Positions 62,976-64,000 of a DNA stretch of 64,000 nt are shown piece after piece. How positions within the stretch are numbered: position 1 is the first letter of the stretch; each line of letters opens with the position of its first letter. The position numbers and the translations under genes were made by a program. Under the pieces are notes generated by a model, which saw only the letters and a program-made list of their open reading frames with translations, ran no database searches and had not been told where the DNA came from. The DNA comes from Streptomyces sp. NBC_01445. GTDB lineage: Bacteria > Actinomycetota > Actinomycetes > Streptomycetales > Streptomycetaceae. Location of the stretch: the NCBI RefSeq assembly GCF_035918235.1, contig NZ_CP109485.1, positions 7,231,001 to 7,295,000 on the forward strand. Direction: 5' to 3'.

Positions 62976-64000
62976 GTGGACCGTTGCATCGTCCTGGTGG
63001 ACGCCGGTTACCTGCTGGGGGCCGCCGCGAGTCTCCTCGCGGGGGAGCCGTCCCGGTCCCGGATCGCCGTCGATCACGTCGCCCTCATCCAGGGGCTGCG
63101 TGAGCGCGCCGAATCCGACACCGAGCGGCAACTTCTGCGGATCTACTGGTTCGACGGGGCGCCGGACCGGGTGCCCCAGCCCGAGCACCGCCGGCTCCGC
63201 GTGATGCCCCGCGTGACCGTGCGGCTCGGTGCGTTGACGCGGAGCGACGGGCGGTGGGCGCAGAAGGGGGTCGACGCGGCGATGCACGCCGAGCTGACCG
63301 AACTCGCCCGTAACCGCGCCTGCTCCGACATCGTGCTCGTCACCGGCGACGGCGATCTGCTGCCCGGCATGATGGCCGCGAAGGAGCACGGGGTCGCCGT
63401 GCACCTGTGGGCCGTGCAGGCCGCCGACGGCGACTACAACCAGTCCGAGGACCTCGTCGCCGAGGCCGATGAGCGGCGCGTGCTCGACCGGGCCTGGATC
63501 ACCAAGGCCGTGCGGGCCAAGGAAGTCGGCGGGATCTGTGCGCCGCAGCCCGCTCCGCGGCCGGAGATCGCGGCGATTCTGTCCGCGCCGCTGCCCGAGT
63601 CGGCGCTTGCCTCCGCGGCGGGGCACTCCGCTGATCTGTCCGATGTGGCGGGGGGCGGTGGCGCCTCCGTCTCCGGCGGGGGGCCGGGGGGTGCGGCGGG
63701 CGGTGACGGTGCCGATCATGGGGTCGCCGCGCGTGAAGGTGACGGCGGAGGGACCGAGGACGAGCGGGGTGGCGTGGGGAGGGGCGTGCCCACGCCCAAG
63801 GACCTCGCGGCCCTGCGGGGGCCCGGTGCCGCTCCTGGGCTCGGCGCGCATCCTCATGTCCATCCCGCGCAGCACCCCGCCAATGCGACGTTGCGGTGGT
63901 CGTCCGACAAGGGGTGGGTCGAGCGGCCCGGGGTCGTGGGGGAGTCCGCGGACGCGGCGTCCCTGCCGACGCTGGCGCAGCTGACCACCGCGGAGCAGCG
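62976..64000 (+). CDS. NYN (PIN-like) domain protein, C-terminus beyond the window
   Basis: At least 341 residues are present, and the gene continues past the right edge. The N-terminal NYN ribonuclease-type domain keeps the acidic residues in CIVLVDAGYLLGAAA, IYWFDGAPD, GVDAAMHAEL and DIVLVTGDGDLLPGMMAAKEHGVAVHLW. A Gly/Ala-rich linker (ASVSGGGPGGAAGGDGADHG) follows. The next region (PTPKDLAALRGP, ATLRWSSDKGWVERPG) probably leads to a second domain. The GTG at 62976 has AGAGGG upstream. NYN proteins are predicted metal-dependent RNases. Confidence 0.85.
   Translation, partial: MDRCIVLVDAGYLLGAAASLLAGEPSRSRIAVDHVALIQGLRERAESDTERQLLRIYWFDGAPDRVPQPEHRRLRVMPRVTVRLGALTRSDGRWAQKGVDAAMHAELTELARNRACSDIVLVTGDGDLLPGMMAAKEHGVAVHLWAVQAADGDYNQSEDLVAEADERRVLDRAWITKAVRAKEVGGICAPQPAPRPEIAAILSAPLPESALASAAGHSADLSDVAGGGGASVSGGGPGGAAGGDGADHGVAAREGDGGGTEDERGGVGRGVPTPKDLAALRGPGAAPGLGAHPHVHPAQHPANATLRWSSDKGWVERPGVVGESADAASLPTLAQLTTAEQ

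Overview
The window is very GC-rich actinobacterial chromosome with frequent GTG starts, GC-rich intrinsic terminators and a gene order typical of Streptomyces: dnaE - lspA/rluD - ileS - divIVA - sepF - ftsZ - the mur/fts (dcw) cluster - metF/thi - a PASTA kinase. No tRNA or rRNA genes, insertion sequences, phage genes or CRISPR arrays were seen. It reads as core chromosome rather than an accessory island. The organism assignment (Streptomyces or a close relative) is an inference from gene content, synteny recalled from Streptomyces and Mycobacterium, and motif style.

Layout. 1-3045 (minus strand): the start of a His-rich DUF4396 protein behind a CsoR-type operator, endonuclease IV (nfo) and a PASTA-domain Ser/Thr kinase. 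3140-5442 (minus): thiG-thiS-thiO behind a TPP riboswitch. 5499-10243 (plus): a small conserved protein, an FAD reductase, an Rv2175c-like DNA-binding protein, thiE, metF and a membrane protein with a Tyr/Gln/Gly-rich tail. 10263-12478 (minus): a phytoene-desaturase-like oxidoreductase and a DUF4126 membrane protein. 12807-16289 (minus): an ABC ATPase - YhgE/Pip permease - TetR unit with a clear operator. 16448-18586 (plus): a HEPN-domain protein, a methyltransferase and a DUF3040 protein. 18736-24301 (minus): MoxR - DUF58 - transglutaminase and a beta-carbonic anhydrase. 24620-42501 (plus): the division and wall cluster rsmH-ftsL-ftsI-murE-murF-mraY-murD-ftsW-murG-ftsQ-ftsZ-pgeF-yggS-sepF-yggT-divIVA. 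42792-46224 (minus): ileS with a T-box leader. 46305-52502: DUF1059, a DksA-like protein with a histone-H1-like N-terminus, lspA, rluD, a GNAT, an Na+/H+ antiporter and a dienelactone hydrolase-like protein. 52507-58604 (minus): a secreted M43 metalloprotease, PhoD phosphatase, a DsbA-like protein with a membrane neighbour, and a frameshifted DUF2252 gene. 58830-64000: dnaE, a 59-residue basic protein and a truncated NYN-domain protein.

The genes work together mainly in cell-wall precursor synthesis, septation and polar growth (dcw cluster, DivIVA, SepF, PASTA kinase), with thiamine, folate and tRNA-charging genes attached. The most interesting cross-cutting signal is regulatory. The promoters of dnaE and of the phytoene-desaturase-like gene match TGTCAGTG-N8-TAnnnT exactly. 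This is the RecA-independent DNA-damage (RecA-NDp, PafBC-type) promoter known in mycobacteria and reported in streptomycetes. Near matches at the same spacing precede the PASTA kinase, the Rv2175c-like protein and the HEPN protein. Several of these genes appear to begin at or next to the transcription start (leaderless).
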